Source: an uncultured Granulosicoccaceae bacterium
GTDB taxonomy: Bacteria > Pseudomonadota > Gammaproteobacteria > Granulosicoccales > Granulosicoccaceae
Assembly: GCA_938035525.1 (NCBI GenBank)
Contig: CALHOI010000013.1
Coordinates: forward strand, 39,890 to 103,889
Direction of reading: 5' to 3'
DNA: 64,000 nucleotides
Shown here: positions 8,895-20,900 of the stretch, piece after piece
Numbering within the stretch: the first letter of the stretch is position 1
How the letters are laid out: every line of letters begins with the position of its first letter
Translations under genes and position numbers: made by a program
Notes under the pieces: generated by a model
Database searches by the model: none
The model's input: the letters and a program-made list of their open reading frames with translations, nothing else
Told to the model about the DNA's origin: nothing

Positions 8895-9384
8895 CGCTCG
8901 TTTCAGTGGCCAATTTTGTGGCCGTGACAATAACACCGTCAGTGTCGGCATAAACGTAGTCGCCAGGGTTAAAAACTGCATCGCCAAAAGACAGGCTTTG
9001 GTTTCGTGTTCCCTGGGTAACTGGAATGTATTTTCTAGAGCATGTGCCCAGCGCGTACAGCGCTACAGGAATGTCCTTTATCTGTAGAGTGTCCCTGATA
9101 TACCCGTTCACAATGATGCCCACATACCCATTGGCCTGCGCGAACTTCATCAGGTTTTCACCGACAATGGCGTAGTACGCTCTTCTAGCGTCCACGACGA
9201 CGACTTTGCCATCGCCTTGCTCGTCCCGCAGAAGAGTGATGAGGTCTGCATTGTTGCGGTCCAGCTCAATGGTGACGACCTCGCCCTGACACATCGATGC
9301 GCCACCAAAGTTGGCGTACCCAGGGCCCAGCACTGTCACGGAATCGGGATGGTTGTCAGCTAAATCTGCGGTGAAGTCGACCAT
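8890..9384 (-). CDS. RraA-family protein (RNase E inhibitor / 4-hydroxy-4-methyl-2-oxoglutarate aldolase fold)
   Basis: 164 aa. The family pattern is clear: SVTVLGPGYANFGG at the start, VVVVDARRAYYAIVGENL, then GIIVNGYIRD. The Arg-Asp pair in YIRD is the one used by the aldolase members (divalent-metal pyruvate aldolases), whereas E. coli RraA lacks the Asp, so an aldolase activity is possible. I set the start at ATG 9384, which has an AAGGAA site upstream and matches the family N-terminus; the frame is open 17 codons further to 9435. Divergent from the glutamate mutase operon across a 126-base gap. Confidence 0.82.
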   Translation of the reverse strand: MVDFTADLADNHPDSVTVLGPGYANFGGASMCQGEVVTIELDRNNADLITLLRDEQGDGKVVVVDARRAYYAIVGENLMKFAQANGYVGIIVNGYIRDTLQIKDIPVALYALGTCSRKYIPVTQGTRNQSLSFGDAVFNPGDYVYADTDGVIVTATKLATETSA

Positions 9385-9510
9385 TATTTGTTCCTTGCTC
9401 CCGTTGTGCGTCCAAAAGACCTTGCCGTGAGCCATGAAGATACCATTATCTGGGTGTCTGGAAGCATAGGGTTTGATAAAATACCCAGCATATTCGAAGG
9501 CTCACCAACC
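9385..9510. promoter_or_regulatory. Divergent promoter region between RraA-family gene and glutamate mutase operon
   Basis: The 126 bases between the two ATGs must hold both promoters. TGATAAAAT at about 9475-9483 is a fair extended -10 for the mutase operon. I looked for a cobalamin riboswitch fold and saw no B12-box-like sequence; the gap is also short for one. Confidence 0.4.
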
Positions 9511-9936
9511 ATGAAAGTCGTCACTGGCGTCATAGGCAACGATATCCACGTCGTTGCCAACAGGCTTATGGACTTATCGCTCAATGCGAGGGGCTATGAG
9601 GTATTCAATTTAGGTGTAAACACCCATCTGGAAGAGTTCTTTGATGCCGCCGTTGAAACCGGTGCAGACATTCTTCTGATTTCGTCGCTCAATGGCGAAG
9701 CAGAAGGCTGGGGCAGGGAAGTTAAAATCCACAAGGCCAAATACAAGAGCCTTGACGGACTGACCATGATGATTGGTGGCAATTTGACGGTGGGTAGCGG
9801 GAACGCGGACGACATAGTGCCGCGATTTAAAAATTACGGTTTCGACCTTGTGTGTCACCAAATTGATCTCAATACAGGTCTGGATATGCTTGAAGCCCAT
9901 TTGCAAGAGAAATTGCAGGAAGAATCGCAGGCATGA
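9511..9936 (+). CDS. glmS: Glutamate mutase S subunit (cobalamin-binding)
   Basis: Cobalamin-binding small subunit of glutamate (methylaspartate) mutase, 141 aa, the usual size. The flavodoxin-like fold starts with VVTGVIGNDIH: Asp11 and the cobalt-ligating His13 of the DxHxxG motif are there, but the Gly is Ala16, an unusual change. The SSLNGE segment (58-63) matches the SxL motif and MIGGNLTVG the GG motif. I start at ATG 9511 (GAAGG upstream), where homology begins; an upstream extension to 9388 is not supported. The stop overlaps the next ATG (ATGA). This is methylaspartate mutase sigma, not glucosamine synthase, which shares the symbol. Confidence 0.9.
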   Translation: MKVVTGVIGNDIHVVANRLMDLSLNARGYEVFNLGVNTHLEEFFDAAVETGADILLISSLNGEAEGWGREVKIHKAKYKSLDGLTMMIGGNLTVGSGNADDIVPRFKNYGFDLVCHQIDLNTGLDMLEAHLQEKLQEESQA

Positions 9937-11297
9937 GTCAGTTACAAGAAGAAAGAGAAATCATACTCGGTAACGAAAACGTTGACTCATTCGATTTTGA
10001 CGAGGTCCGTGAATTTGTTAAAGGGGCAGATGAGCAACTGTTTATCTCTCATCATTTCGACACCAAAGATAAAATGCTGGTACAACCTCGCGGCGGTTTT
10101 CCTACCTACGAAAAACAGTTTGCCTTGTATGAATTTTTTGTAGATGCCAACGTTGATGTATTGCCACTGACAATTGACTCTAATACGCGGCTTAATGACT
10201 ACACCACCGCCAAAAAAATGCTGCGCCTAAGTGAAGCAAACGAAATCGATATGTTGAATGGGTACCCGTTGGTTAATCATGGGTATCGCAGTACCCGGAA
10301 AATGATGACCCACTTTAACCACCCTGTGAGCTTGCGTCACGGCACGCCTGATGCGCGCCTGCTAATTGAAATCGCAATTGCTTCGGGTATTTTTGAAATT
10401 GAAGGTGGTCCCATAACCTACTTGTTGCCTTATTCAAAAAACTTTCCGTTAGACAAGGCTTTTTTGTACTGGAAGTACGTTGAGCGTGTTTGTGCCGATT
10501 ACTCTACGCTTAATAAGCCGATTAACCGAGAATCATTTGGGCCGCTAACCGCGACTCTGGTGCCACCTTCTATCACGATTGTTATTCAGCTTCTAGAGAT
10601 GCTGCTATCACTGGAAGAGGGCGTCAAATCATTCTCCGTGTCGTTTGCGCAGCAAGGCTCTATGATTCAAGACATCGTCACAGGCAAAGTCACGCGAGCA
10701 CTTGCCAAACACTATGCGGCCCAAATCGGTTGTGAAGATGCGGCTATTCATCTTGTATACCATCAATGGATGGGGGCGTTCCCAACCAATCGCGATTCTG
10801 CCGATCAACTGATTAACATGTCGACCGTGATTGCTTCCATGGTTGGCGCTGATAAAATCATCACAAAAACGCGGGAAGAGGCGGTAGGTATACCCACCAA
10901 AGAAGCAAACGCTCAAACCGTTGCCAATACTCAATACACGCTAAACATATTGGGTGGGCTGCCAGCTATTGTGGATGAGCAAGAAGAAGAAATCTTAACG
11001 GCCGAGGTGCACGCCATTATGGAAGCTGTGTTTAACGACCCGGCTGATACGTTGTGGCGAAAAGTGTTTAACTCAATAAAGAGTGGTGTTATAGATGTGC
11101 CGTTTTCACCGCATATAATAAACCACAACGAAATGATCACTATTCGAGACGCTCAGAAGAATATTCGTATTATCAAGCGTGGCAATGTTCCCATACCCGA
11201 TCGCTGTTTCGAATATGAAAAGTCATGTTGTGATCTAAACAAAGATACCACCAGCATAGTAAACGACATTATCCAAGATATTGGAATCATGCAGTGA
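9933..11297 (+). CDS. glmE: Glutamate mutase E (catalytic) subunit
   Basis: TIM-barrel subunit that interconverts L-glutamate and (2S,3S)-3-methylaspartate by an adenosylcobalamin radical mechanism. With one constant offset (14) the residues described for the Clostridium cochlearium enzyme are all found: Arg86 (R100), Arg135 (R149, in LRHGTPD), Glu157 (E171), Tyr163 (Y177), Tyr167 (Y181), Lys312 (K326) and Glu316 (E330); Arg53 in QPRGG fits R66. Glutamate binding and catalysis should therefore be intact. 454 aa is slightly short of the family norm of about 480. It overlaps its neighbours by 4 bases on both sides, so the three subunit genes are translationally coupled. Confidence 0.93.
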   Translation: MSQLQEEREIILGNENVDSFDFDEVREFVKGADEQLFISHHFDTKDKMLVQPRGGFPTYEKQFALYEFFVDANVDVLPLTIDSNTRLNDYTTAKKMLRLSEANEIDMLNGYPLVNHGYRSTRKMMTHFNHPVSLRHGTPDARLLIEIAIASGIFEIEGGPITYLLPYSKNFPLDKAFLYWKYVERVCADYSTLNKPINRESFGPLTATLVPPSITIVIQLLEMLLSLEEGVKSFSVSFAQQGSMIQDIVTGKVTRALAKHYAAQIGCEDAAIHLVYHQWMGAFPTNRDSADQLINMSTVIASMVGADKIITKTREEAVGIPTKEANAQTVANTQYTLNILGGLPAIVDEQEEEILTAEVHAIMEAVFNDPADTLWRKVFNSIKSGVIDVPFSPHIINHNEMITIRDAQKNIRIIKRGNVPIPDRCFEYEKSCCDLNKDTTSIVNDIIQDIGIMQ

Positions 11298-12514
11298 GCG
11301 GCTCATCAGAAACAAATTCAGCAAACGACAAGTTGCTTATTGATATTGGTAGTACCTACTTTAAAGTCAGTACCTCCGGTTCTATCGAGCAACATTTTCG
11401 AGATTTTAATAAGCGAATACTCGACGACTTGCTTCATAAAAGTGGCGAAACCGTACAGCGGTTTAATGCAAAGGATATACATATTTGCTCTTCTGCCAAT
11501 GGCGGATTAAGTACTTTGATCATTGGGCTCACGCAGTCCTATTCTTTAAAATACGCCACTAACATCGCTTACAATTCAGGAATCAATGTTATTGATTCCT
11601 TGATATTTCAAAATATTGAAGACTACTCGATTCCAAGCGATCTGATAGACGTTGTCATTATCGTTGGTGGTATTGATTCCAACAGTGGCTTGTTTGATGA
11701 CCGGCTCAACCAATATCTTGCCAAGCTGAACTACTCAAATGCTGTTTATGTTGGAAATGCTCAAGATGGAGCGAAAATGGCGTCTACAGTCAAGCGCTTG
11801 GTGGTTTTGCCTAATATTATTGATGATCGTTTGCACATAGTAGAAAAGCATTTAAAAGATTATCTGACCAATCTTTATCAGCAAGACATCGAAGGTAAGG
11901 AAGATATCAAGCACCTGTACGAGATCACCGATAATCAAATATTCTCAACCCCATTTGTTGTCAATAAATCTCTGCCGCTGATTAATGCATCTTTTTCTGT
12001 GACCGATCCTTTTATTCTGTTAGACATTGGTGGCGCGACAACAGATGTTCACTATTCCAAAGACTTGGTAACCGACAACATCGTTACCGAGCAGGGCCAT
12101 GATCGTATTGTGTTTAAAAAGTTAGGGGTTTATAAATCCAGACAATCCCTGATTTTTACCGCTGAACAAAACGAATACGCCTATGAATTATTGATGCACT
12201 TAAAAGTGACGGAAAATATCTACGAAGAGCACAGCGATAAAGCCACTAAAATATTGATGCAACTGGCTATTTTTCTGGTGTTATGCAAAATGTCTCACTA
12301 CAGGCCGGCTTATGTCACTTTGAAGCTATTGGCAATGAATTCCATTGTGTTTACCGGCGGTATAACAAAGGTGCTCAATACTGAAGACGTAGAAGATGTT
12401 GTCGCCTTTTTCTATCGAAAAATTCTTAATTCCGATCATAAGCCGCGAACGGTATTGGATACAAATTACGACATCTGGACACTGGGTGCCAAGGACCATG
12501 CAATATGTCAATAA
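11294..12514 (+). CDS. glmL: Glutamate mutase reactivase, GlmL/MutL-like ASKHA ATPase
   Basis: Likely swaps damaged for intact coenzyme B12 on the mutase using ATP. 406 aa with the actin/Hsp70-type pattern: LLIDIGSTYFK at the N-terminus (phosphate 1), FILLDIGGATTDVHYS in the middle (phosphate 2), and SIVFTGGITKVL near the end (adenosine). It starts with GTG overlapping the glmE stop (GTGA). Position directly after S and E subunits matches the classic glmS-mutL-glmE set though in a different order. Base composition looks more A/T-rich than genes further along. Confidence 0.88.
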   Translation: MSGSSETNSANDKLLIDIGSTYFKVSTSGSIEQHFRDFNKRILDDLLHKSGETVQRFNAKDIHICSSANGGLSTLIIGLTQSYSLKYATNIAYNSGINVIDSLIFQNIEDYSIPSDLIDVVIIVGGIDSNSGLFDDRLNQYLAKLNYSNAVYVGNAQDGAKMASTVKRLVVLPNIIDDRLHIVEKHLKDYLTNLYQQDIEGKEDIKHLYEITDNQIFSTPFVVNKSLPLINASFSVTDPFILLDIGGATTDVHYSKDLVTDNIVTEQGHDRIVFKKLGVYKSRQSLIFTAEQNEYAYELLMHLKVTENIYEEHSDKATKILMQLAIFLVLCKMSHYRPAYVTLKLLAMNSIVFTGGITKVLNTEDVEDVVAFFYRKILNSDHKPRTVLDTNYDIWTLGAKDHAICQ

Positions 12515-14076
12515 ACTGTATTCGAACGCTACTTGAATCTGCCGCGCAGTCTCATCCCGATAAAGTTGCAATCAAGTTTGAAGAAAAGCAACTAACCTAC
12601 TCAGAATTACTTTCGCGTGTTAATCAGGTTGCCTTATATCTTCAGGAGCTTGATTTCCCTAAAGGAACGCGTGTCGGGTTGTATGCCAAAAAGGATGTAC
12701 CGCAAGTCATTGCTATTTTAGCTATTTTGTCCACTGACTATATATTGGTGCCACTGACTCGATTACTTAAAGCGGAGCAGGTACAGTACATTATCGATGA
12801 TTGTGGTATTCAGTGTGTAATAACCGATAAGCTAAAGCTTGAAAGCATCGAAGAAATTGATTTTGATGGCCATATCGTTTCTATAGAAACGACCGGCAAA
12901 GATATTCCCTCTTTTGAAGAGATATTTAAGTACTACAACAAGCCTTATCATTGCGAAATCAATGGTCACGACAACGCCGTTATCACGTACTCGTTCGGTT
13001 TAACCGGAACGCCTAAAGGCATTGTTATTTCGCATCGTAACTTAATCGATTCTGCCCGTGTTGTTTCTGAATACCTTGATTTAAATGAAAATGACGTTAT
13101 CTCTGGTTTGTTGTTGTTTAATTTGGACTATGGACTCAATCAGATTTTCTGCGCGTTGTTAAATAACGCAACGCTGGCATTGCACCGCTTTATTTTGCCT
13201 GGTGATTTTTTTAATCACCTTATAAATGATGAAGTCACCGTTCTGCCACTGATGCCGGTGAACATATCGCAGATATTTGACGAAGACTTATACGTGCCAC
13301 CCAGTGTGGAATTATTTGATAAGGTCCGAATCATTACATCCTCGGGTGGCAATGTGACGCAAAGAATGATCGAGGATTGTGCCAATACATTTCGACACTG
13401 CCAGTTTTACTCCATGCATGGACTTACCGAGGCATTTCGTTCTACCTATCTAGATCCATCACAAATCAGAATACGCCCCGATTCTATTGGTAAGGCCATC
13501 CCCGATGTGGAGCTTTATGTCATTGATGAAGACGGAAACGAGTGTGAGCCTCGCGCTGTGGGCGAACTGATTCACAGAGGTGGCTATATTTATCGAGGTT
13601 TCTGGAATGCTCCAAAAGAAACCTCAGAGCGATTTAAATCTGTTCAAATACTCAAAAATGTCCTCGATTTGCAAGGGCAACTTGTTGATGAGATTGTCGT
13701 TGCTACCGGGGATTACGTGTACAAAGATGAGGAAGGCTACTTGTACTTTGTTTCTCGACGCGACGACATGATCAAAACCAGTGGTTTTAGGGTGTCACCT
13801 TATGAGGTGGAGTCTGTGGTTGAGAAAAATTTACCGCAGATACAACAGTGTGCTGTTTTTGGAATCGATAATCCAAAGATAGAGGAAGAGATCGTCATGG
13901 TGTATTCAGCACCTGGGAAAATTTCAGAAAAAGAAATTACTTTCGAGCTTAAAAAACACCTTGCCTCCTATATGGTGCCAAGCCGAATTGTTTATCGTAA
14001 ATCGCTACCCATGGTACAGAGCGATCGGAACCAGATAAACAAGGACGAGCTAAAGCGCGAAATAATCGGTGACTAG
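12505..14076 (+). CDS. AMP-forming acid ligase (ANL superfamily) in the glutamate mutase operon
   Basis: Adenylates a carboxylate and probably transfers it to CoA or another thiol. 523 aa, complete ANL set: P-loop TYSFGLTGTPKG (161-172), HGLTEA (305-310), TGDY (401-404), hinge and core RRDDMIKTSGFRVSP (418-432) and catalytic Lys513 in NQINK. The MIKTSGFRVSPYEVE stretch is reminiscent of exosortase-A-associated ligases. No carrier domain is fused. The ATG lies 10 bases inside the end of glmL, so it is the fourth gene of the operon. Substrate unknown: 3-methylaspartate, glutamate or an amino acid derived from them would fit the context. ANL enzymes are not a usual part of glutamate mutase loci. 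Confidence 0.85.
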   Translation: MSINCIRTLLESAAQSHPDKVAIKFEEKQLTYSELLSRVNQVALYLQELDFPKGTRVGLYAKKDVPQVIAILAILSTDYILVPLTRLLKAEQVQYIIDDCGIQCVITDKLKLESIEEIDFDGHIVSIETTGKDIPSFEEIFKYYNKPYHCEINGHDNAVITYSFGLTGTPKGIVISHRNLIDSARVVSEYLDLNENDVISGLLLFNLDYGLNQIFCALLNNATLALHRFILPGDFFNHLINDEVTVLPLMPVNISQIFDEDLYVPPSVELFDKVRIITSSGGNVTQRMIEDCANTFRHCQFYSMHGLTEAFRSTYLDPSQIRIRPDSIGKAIPDVELYVIDEDGNECEPRAVGELIHRGGYIYRGFWNAPKETSERFKSVQILKNVLDLQGQLVDEIVVATGDYVYKDEEGYLYFVSRRDDMIKTSGFRVSPYEVESVVEKNLPQIQQCAVFGIDNPKIEEEIVMVYSAPGKISEKEITFELKKHLASYMVPSRIVYRKSLPMVQSDRNQINKDELKREIIGD

Positions 14077-14106
14077 CTTACATAGCATCCGGTATTAGTC
14101 ATGCTT

Positions 14107-14793
14107 TTATTTCTCCAGCACGTCTATCAGTACTTCATTCCTTCTAAACGGTGGTAGAGTCCATGGTGCGTTGTATCCAGCCCAGCGTGCTGGTGATGAT
14201 TCGATTAATCCCTGCGATGCAATCCATTGACTCAGCGCTACCGAAAATTTATCTTTGTTTTTGTTGGTCGCTCTGCCACTGTAGCGAACGGTAGCAACGC
14301 GCTTGGCCGGTATCTCTTCTAGGCTGACATCAGGGTCAGTTGGTTTAGGTGCATTATCCAAAGAATAGGTTTTGGGCAGTACAAAGGCATAACGCCAAGC
14401 ATCAGCGTCTTTTTGTGCAATAACGGGAGCCGTCATCGCAATCTTTTCGCCGTTGTCATTGGCTTTAGCGCCAAGTTCAGCAAGCACGGGTGCCGTCATT
14501 GATATTTTTTCGCTGGCCTGATTCGCACCGGATATATAGCGGAATAAGCGCCTGAATGCTTTGTTGCCAGCTTCTTTAAAATCGGCTTCAACCAGAGTTT
14601 CTGCTATCACGTACGAATCGTATTCTCGAATTTCAAATTGCTTATCTTTTAAAACGAGCTTGTAAGGAGCTTCTTCAACTGATTCAACACCGAACACCGT
14701 GCACGCTGTGGATAACAAACTGGTCACAACAAGGAGCAGCTGTTTTGCGGCGATTTGAAATCGTTTTGGTTGATTTGGAGTGCGCTTGAGCAT
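14107..14793 (-). CDS. SOUL haem-binding family protein, exported
   Basis: 228 aa. After an N-terminal basic/hydrophobic segment ending in LLSTAC (a weak lipobox, or a plain signal peptide) comes a SOUL/HBP domain: YEIRE-like FEIREYDSYVIAE, FRRLFRYISGAN, two copies of the hallmark ISMTAPV/IAMTAPV, YAFVLPKTYSL and VATVRYSGR. SOUL proteins bind haem or related tetrapyrroles; no bacterial function is firmly set. It converges with the ANL ligase gene and is divergent from the Fur gene. Confidence 0.85.
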   Translation of the reverse strand: MLKRTPNQPKRFQIAAKQLLLVVTSLLSTACTVFGVESVEEAPYKLVLKDKQFEIREYDSYVIAETLVEADFKEAGNKAFRRLFRYISGANQASEKISMTAPVLAELGAKANDNGEKIAMTAPVIAQKDADAWRYAFVLPKTYSLDNAPKPTDPDVSLEEIPAKRVATVRYSGRATNKNKDKFSVALSQWIASQGLIESSPARWAGYNAPWTLPPFRRNEVLIDVLEK

Positions 14794-14928
14794 ATCTGAG
14801 TGTGGCCTTGCAGGTTGGAGATAGATAGTTGGTTAGTACGCCGGCGGGCCGTCATTGGATTAACTGTCTGTTCGCCTTGGCGTCAGTCCTGTCGTTGATG
14901 CGCTGAATAATGCTCATCTTTTTCTTCT

Positions 14929-14964
14929 CCAATTCTTGACAGAGTACAGAATTGGACGTAGCAT
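14929..14964 (+). promoter_or_regulatory. Promoter and 8-bp inverted-repeat operator of the fur-katG locus
   Basis: TTGACA at 14936-14941, then 17 bases, then TAGCAT at 14959-14964 make a good sigma70-type promoter. A perfect inverted repeat CCAATTCT (14929-14936) / AGAATTGG (14948-14955) covers the -35 box and spacer, the place for a repressor operator, plausibly autoregulation by the Fur-family protein. The expected transcript start falls at about 14971, the start codon itself. Confidence 0.6.
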
Positions 14965-14970
14965 GCAGTT

Positions 14971-15417
14971 GTGAAGAAATCAAAGCCAATTCCAGAAGCA
15001 TTGGATGTTGCTCAGGCGCTCAAAGCGGCGGGGCTGCAGGTAACCGCGCAACGATTGGCAGTGTATCAGGCCGTCGAGTCAAACCCGCACGCCATGGCAG
15101 ACGAAATATCGCAAAAAGTCCGATCAGAGCTAGGCGTCATATCAAAACAGGCCGTTTACGATGCGCTTAATGCTATGTCAGAGCACGGTATTATCCGGCG
15201 AATCCAACCAGCTGGCTCAGCCGCCCGATACGAGCACCGAGTCGATAATCACCATCACTTGATATGTCGATTGTGTGAAAACCTGATTGACGTTGATTGT
15301 GCTGTGGGCAAAGCACCGTGTTTAAAAGCTGAGCACGATCATGGATTCGAAATTGACGAAGCGGAAGTCACCTATTGGGGAATCTGTCCGAGTTGTCAAA
15401 AAGACACTGTGTCCTAA
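14971..15417 (+). CDS. Fur/PerR-family regulator beside katG
   Basis: 148-aa metal-dependent repressor of the Fur superfamily. Winged helix about 15-80 ([14 protein letters not shown], then [12 protein letters not shown] as recognition region), dimer/metal domain after it with DNHHHLIC (92-99) and two CxxC zinc sites (C99/C102, C139/C142). Placement just before katG is the FurA-KatG arrangement known in actinobacteria and some proteobacteria, so a peroxide-sensing role is likely. The only usable start is GTG 14971: an in-frame TAG lies 12 bases upstream and no Shine-Dalgarno is present, which fits a leaderless mRNA. Confidence 0.85.
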   Translation: MKKSKPIPEALDVAQALKAAGLQVTAQRLAVYQAVESNPHAMADEISQKVRSELGVISKQAVYDALNAMSEHGIIRRIQPAGSAARYEHRVDNHHHLICRLCENLIDVDCAVGKAPCLKAEHDHGFEIDEAEVTYWGICPSCQKDTVS

Positions 15418-15503
15418 TAACGCATTCAGCGCTTTGTTTAAAACGGTAGCAGTAAAAACTGAAGTAAAAAAGAAGTGGAAAAAATCAGACGATATCAACC
15501 TGT

Positions 15504-17743
<2,240 letters not shown>

Positions 17744-17771
17744 GTCGATAAAGCAGTGCTTTGGTAAGTAG

Positions 17772-17801
17772 AAAGCCGTCCATTAATGGGCGGCTTTTTT
17801 T
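17772..17801 (+). terminator. Rho-independent terminator of katG
   Basis: AAAGCCG, TCCATTAATGGG and CGGCTTT form a long near-perfect stem (centre CCATTAATGG) followed by a run of seven T, 30 bases after the katG stop. Confidence 0.92.
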
Positions 17802-17960
17802 ATGCCGTTTATCAACATTGCGAATAGGGGCAATGGGGTGCGTAAAGTCAATGAATCAAATGGACTTTATCAGCATCGGCTCCGCACTGGTTGTTTCCGG
17901 CACTGAAATCTGGCAGGCCAGTATATTTAGCGTTTTGTTTGTAGCTGGCATTTGTTGCGC

Positions 17961-20900
17961 TTAATTTGTGACTCTACCTAATTGCGCCTCGATAATATCG
18001 CCGTACAGGCTGTTGTCATCGCCTGCATAAACTAAACCTGACGCCAGTTTGCTGGCCAAAATAGCGTATTTCACTTTTTCTGGTAAGTTGGACTGAATAC
18101 GGGGCGCAAATTCTAACGACTCCCTGATTAACTTTGGCATATGCGCTAGCATGGCTTTTTGCTGCTTGGGCATTTTTATTTGTTCTGGATTTGATTCAAA
18201 ATAGTTGAACATGCGCTCGTAATGATTGTTTATTTCCTGACTTAACAAGCCAGAAATTTCTGTATAAGTTTGGCTGCCGTCTAATTCCCGGTATTTACGA
18301 ATAACAGCCAAGGCTTCTGTTTCTGCCATTTGGTTAAGAATATCAATAACGTCATTGACGTATTCCGCTTTGTGTTCCAGAAATTCGTTATCAGAGAACA
18401 CCAGATTTGCAATAATTTCATAAGAGGACGAAATAACACCGCATTTATTAGCTGATGCGTCGCGCATAATAACCACATCTTTTTGTTGCAATAGGCTTCG
18501 AGCGGCTGGCGTTATAAATGAGTTTGCCCCTTCGACTATAATCTTTGCGCTTGGCACACCTTCATCATCAAAGAAACGATCAGCATTGTTCTCGTTAATG
18601 GTTTCGGGTCGACCACCAGCGGGAATAAACAAATCAGTGTTGACAGTGAATATCTCATTGTTGAACATTTTATAAAACTTATCAGTGGAGACCCAGGTTT
18701 CCTCAAGGCCAGAATCTGTCATGGTGAGTTTTTTATAAACGTCACTGATACCTTCTTTTCGGGTTTGCATGCGATACAGTATGAAGCCACCTGGATGCAG
18801 CGCTTCTGGGTTGTAGCCTTCAATATCGTCTTGTAAAACAATTTGGGAGAGCGCTTTTTTATCCAGTCCATCTGGATCAAACAACGCACCGGTACCGTCG
18901 ACTATCAATTTAATGGCTACTTTGGGGCAGCGCTCAAGTAGCAATCTCATGCCATTGCCTGCAACATCGCCGTTGGGCCCACCAGTGAACTTTACGCTGA
19001 ATGCATCCTTGTGCATGTCAATGCCAAATGCCTTCATGGTGACTTCAGCGAACCGTATAACGCCAATAGAGGTTACGCCGTACTCCTTGTGGTTAATACC
19101 GATTTCCTTACTCGACATAATGCCTTTGCCTAGCAAATAACCGCGCCTTTCTGCCAGCCTGGCCATGCGCTCTATCATGATGTTGTGCATGTTTTCGTCA
19201 GGACCCAGCTCTATGGGTTCTTCCTGTTGGTAATAGTCAACGACCCTTGGGTCTTTAGCGTGGCCATTTTCGCCAGTTACAAACAAATCAAGAAACGCGT
19301 TGGCAAAAGCATGTTGCATCTTATAAAGATACTGGTCGCGTTGTTCTTTTGTGGTGCGAGGGTCAATATTGAGAATAGTAACCATCTTGGAACCACCTTC
19401 ATAGATATCCTTATTTTTTAAGTGCTGCGTGTGGGCTAACACATAGTTTTCTTTAAACAATGTGCTGGCGTTGTTAGCGTAGTCATCGCTGCTTTGTGTA
19501 ATAACGGTTCGCCACCCGCCACGTGCGATATCCGAAAAGCCAATATGGAAACCACTGCCACGCCGGCCAGAAAAGAATGTGATGCGAAAAGGCCGTTGTG
19601 CGGGTAGATCGTCGGTAAATTCGGGTCCAAGCTCTTCAAGGTACTGAGGATTTAGGCGAAAGCTCAATGCATGCTTCTCAATGACAAAGAAGTTACTTTT
19701 TAAACAGTGCTTGATAAAAGAGAGTGCGCAGCGAAAAACCACGCGTCTAAGATTGTCAATAACTCTTCGGCCCGAGTTGAAGTTTTCGATTAGCTCAGTG
19801 ACTGCGGCCAGCTTGCTGGAGTAGTTGTGTTCTCTGTTTTCAAGACCAGGCTCAAAGCGAACATAAAACAGTGCGACCAGCTCCAGACTGATGTTGGGGT
19901 TGTTATGAAAAGCACGGGCAATGTTATCGCGATCAAACACCTCGGGAGCATTGTGCGCCAGATTGGTATGGCAAAAGCCGACAAGTGCCGCTATTAGCGT
20001 GGAATCCGGACCACTCATAATGCCGCTTTTAATGAGGGTTGCATAACCTGGTGCTGTGGTGGACGTAATTTGGGTGCTATACAGCTCGCGTTTTAACTTG
20101 GTGTACAGCGGGGATGTTTCGTGCAGGTCTGACTTGTCCCGGGGTTTTACGTAAAAGGTAGCCAGAAAGTAGGGCGTTAATCCGTTGGTTACGCTTAAGT
20201 GGTAAGCACGCCTTACGCCGATATCTATTCGCTGAAATACTTCCAACACCTGTTGCAGAAAACCTGCATGGGGTGGATTGGTTACACCAAACGAAATTCG
20301 GGTCTCTTTGTATTCAGTTGGCTCTACACTCAAGAAGATACCGCTGTTTATTTGAGTCGAAATATACGTCCGCATGACTCGCGCAACCCGTTCTGGTGGC
20401 GATGTTATTACGTACTCCATATTGCTGGTGCCAAACACCGCCAGTACATCTTCAATGCGCTCATCGCTTATGTCTGGAAAGTCGTTTTTCACGTGAGTGA
20501 TAATTTCATCACGTCTGGCTACTGGGATAGTGGCAGGTTGGCTTTGTACATTTGATGGGTCTTGTGGAAGCTGAAAATCGCAGCGTAATACCTCCAGTGC
20601 AGACTGGCTATTCGGGAGTGAATTAAACGACGTGGTAATTTCGGCGTAGCTCAGCGGTATGTCTGGCAGCTCGGCTATGGTTCTGTATATTGAGCCCAAA
20701 GACGACTTCTGCGCGATCATCATCCGATCATCTCTGTCAAGCAGAGTGACTTTTTCAAACGTGTCGAGTTTATCCAGACTCAGTGTCAGCAGGGTTAACG
20801 CTTCTATTTCGTTTTTATTCAGATTAAGGAAATAAGGGCTCATTTCCTTTTTTATCCATTCCAGGTTGACATCCGCCTGGGACCGGTACTGAATCAGGTT

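Noticed and set aside
9385..9510. Cobalamin riboswitch before the glutamate mutase operon
   Set aside because: No B12-box-like sequence or long folded leader; the gap is 126 bases and shared with a divergent gene.
9388..9510. N-terminal extension of the mutase S subunit
   Set aside because: The first 41 codons do not match the family and overlap the RraA promoter; homology begins at ATG 9511 with its own RBS.
14929..14955. Terminator for an upstream gene
   Set aside because: No T-run, 11-base spacer, and it overlaps a -35 box; the nearest upstream gene runs the other way.
17761..17964. 67-codon plus-strand frame, and a 37-codon hydrophobic frame inside it from 17851
   Set aside because: The long frame starts inside the katG terminator; the short one has no good RBS and runs into the end of the NAD-GDH gene on the other strand. 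Possible but unsupported.
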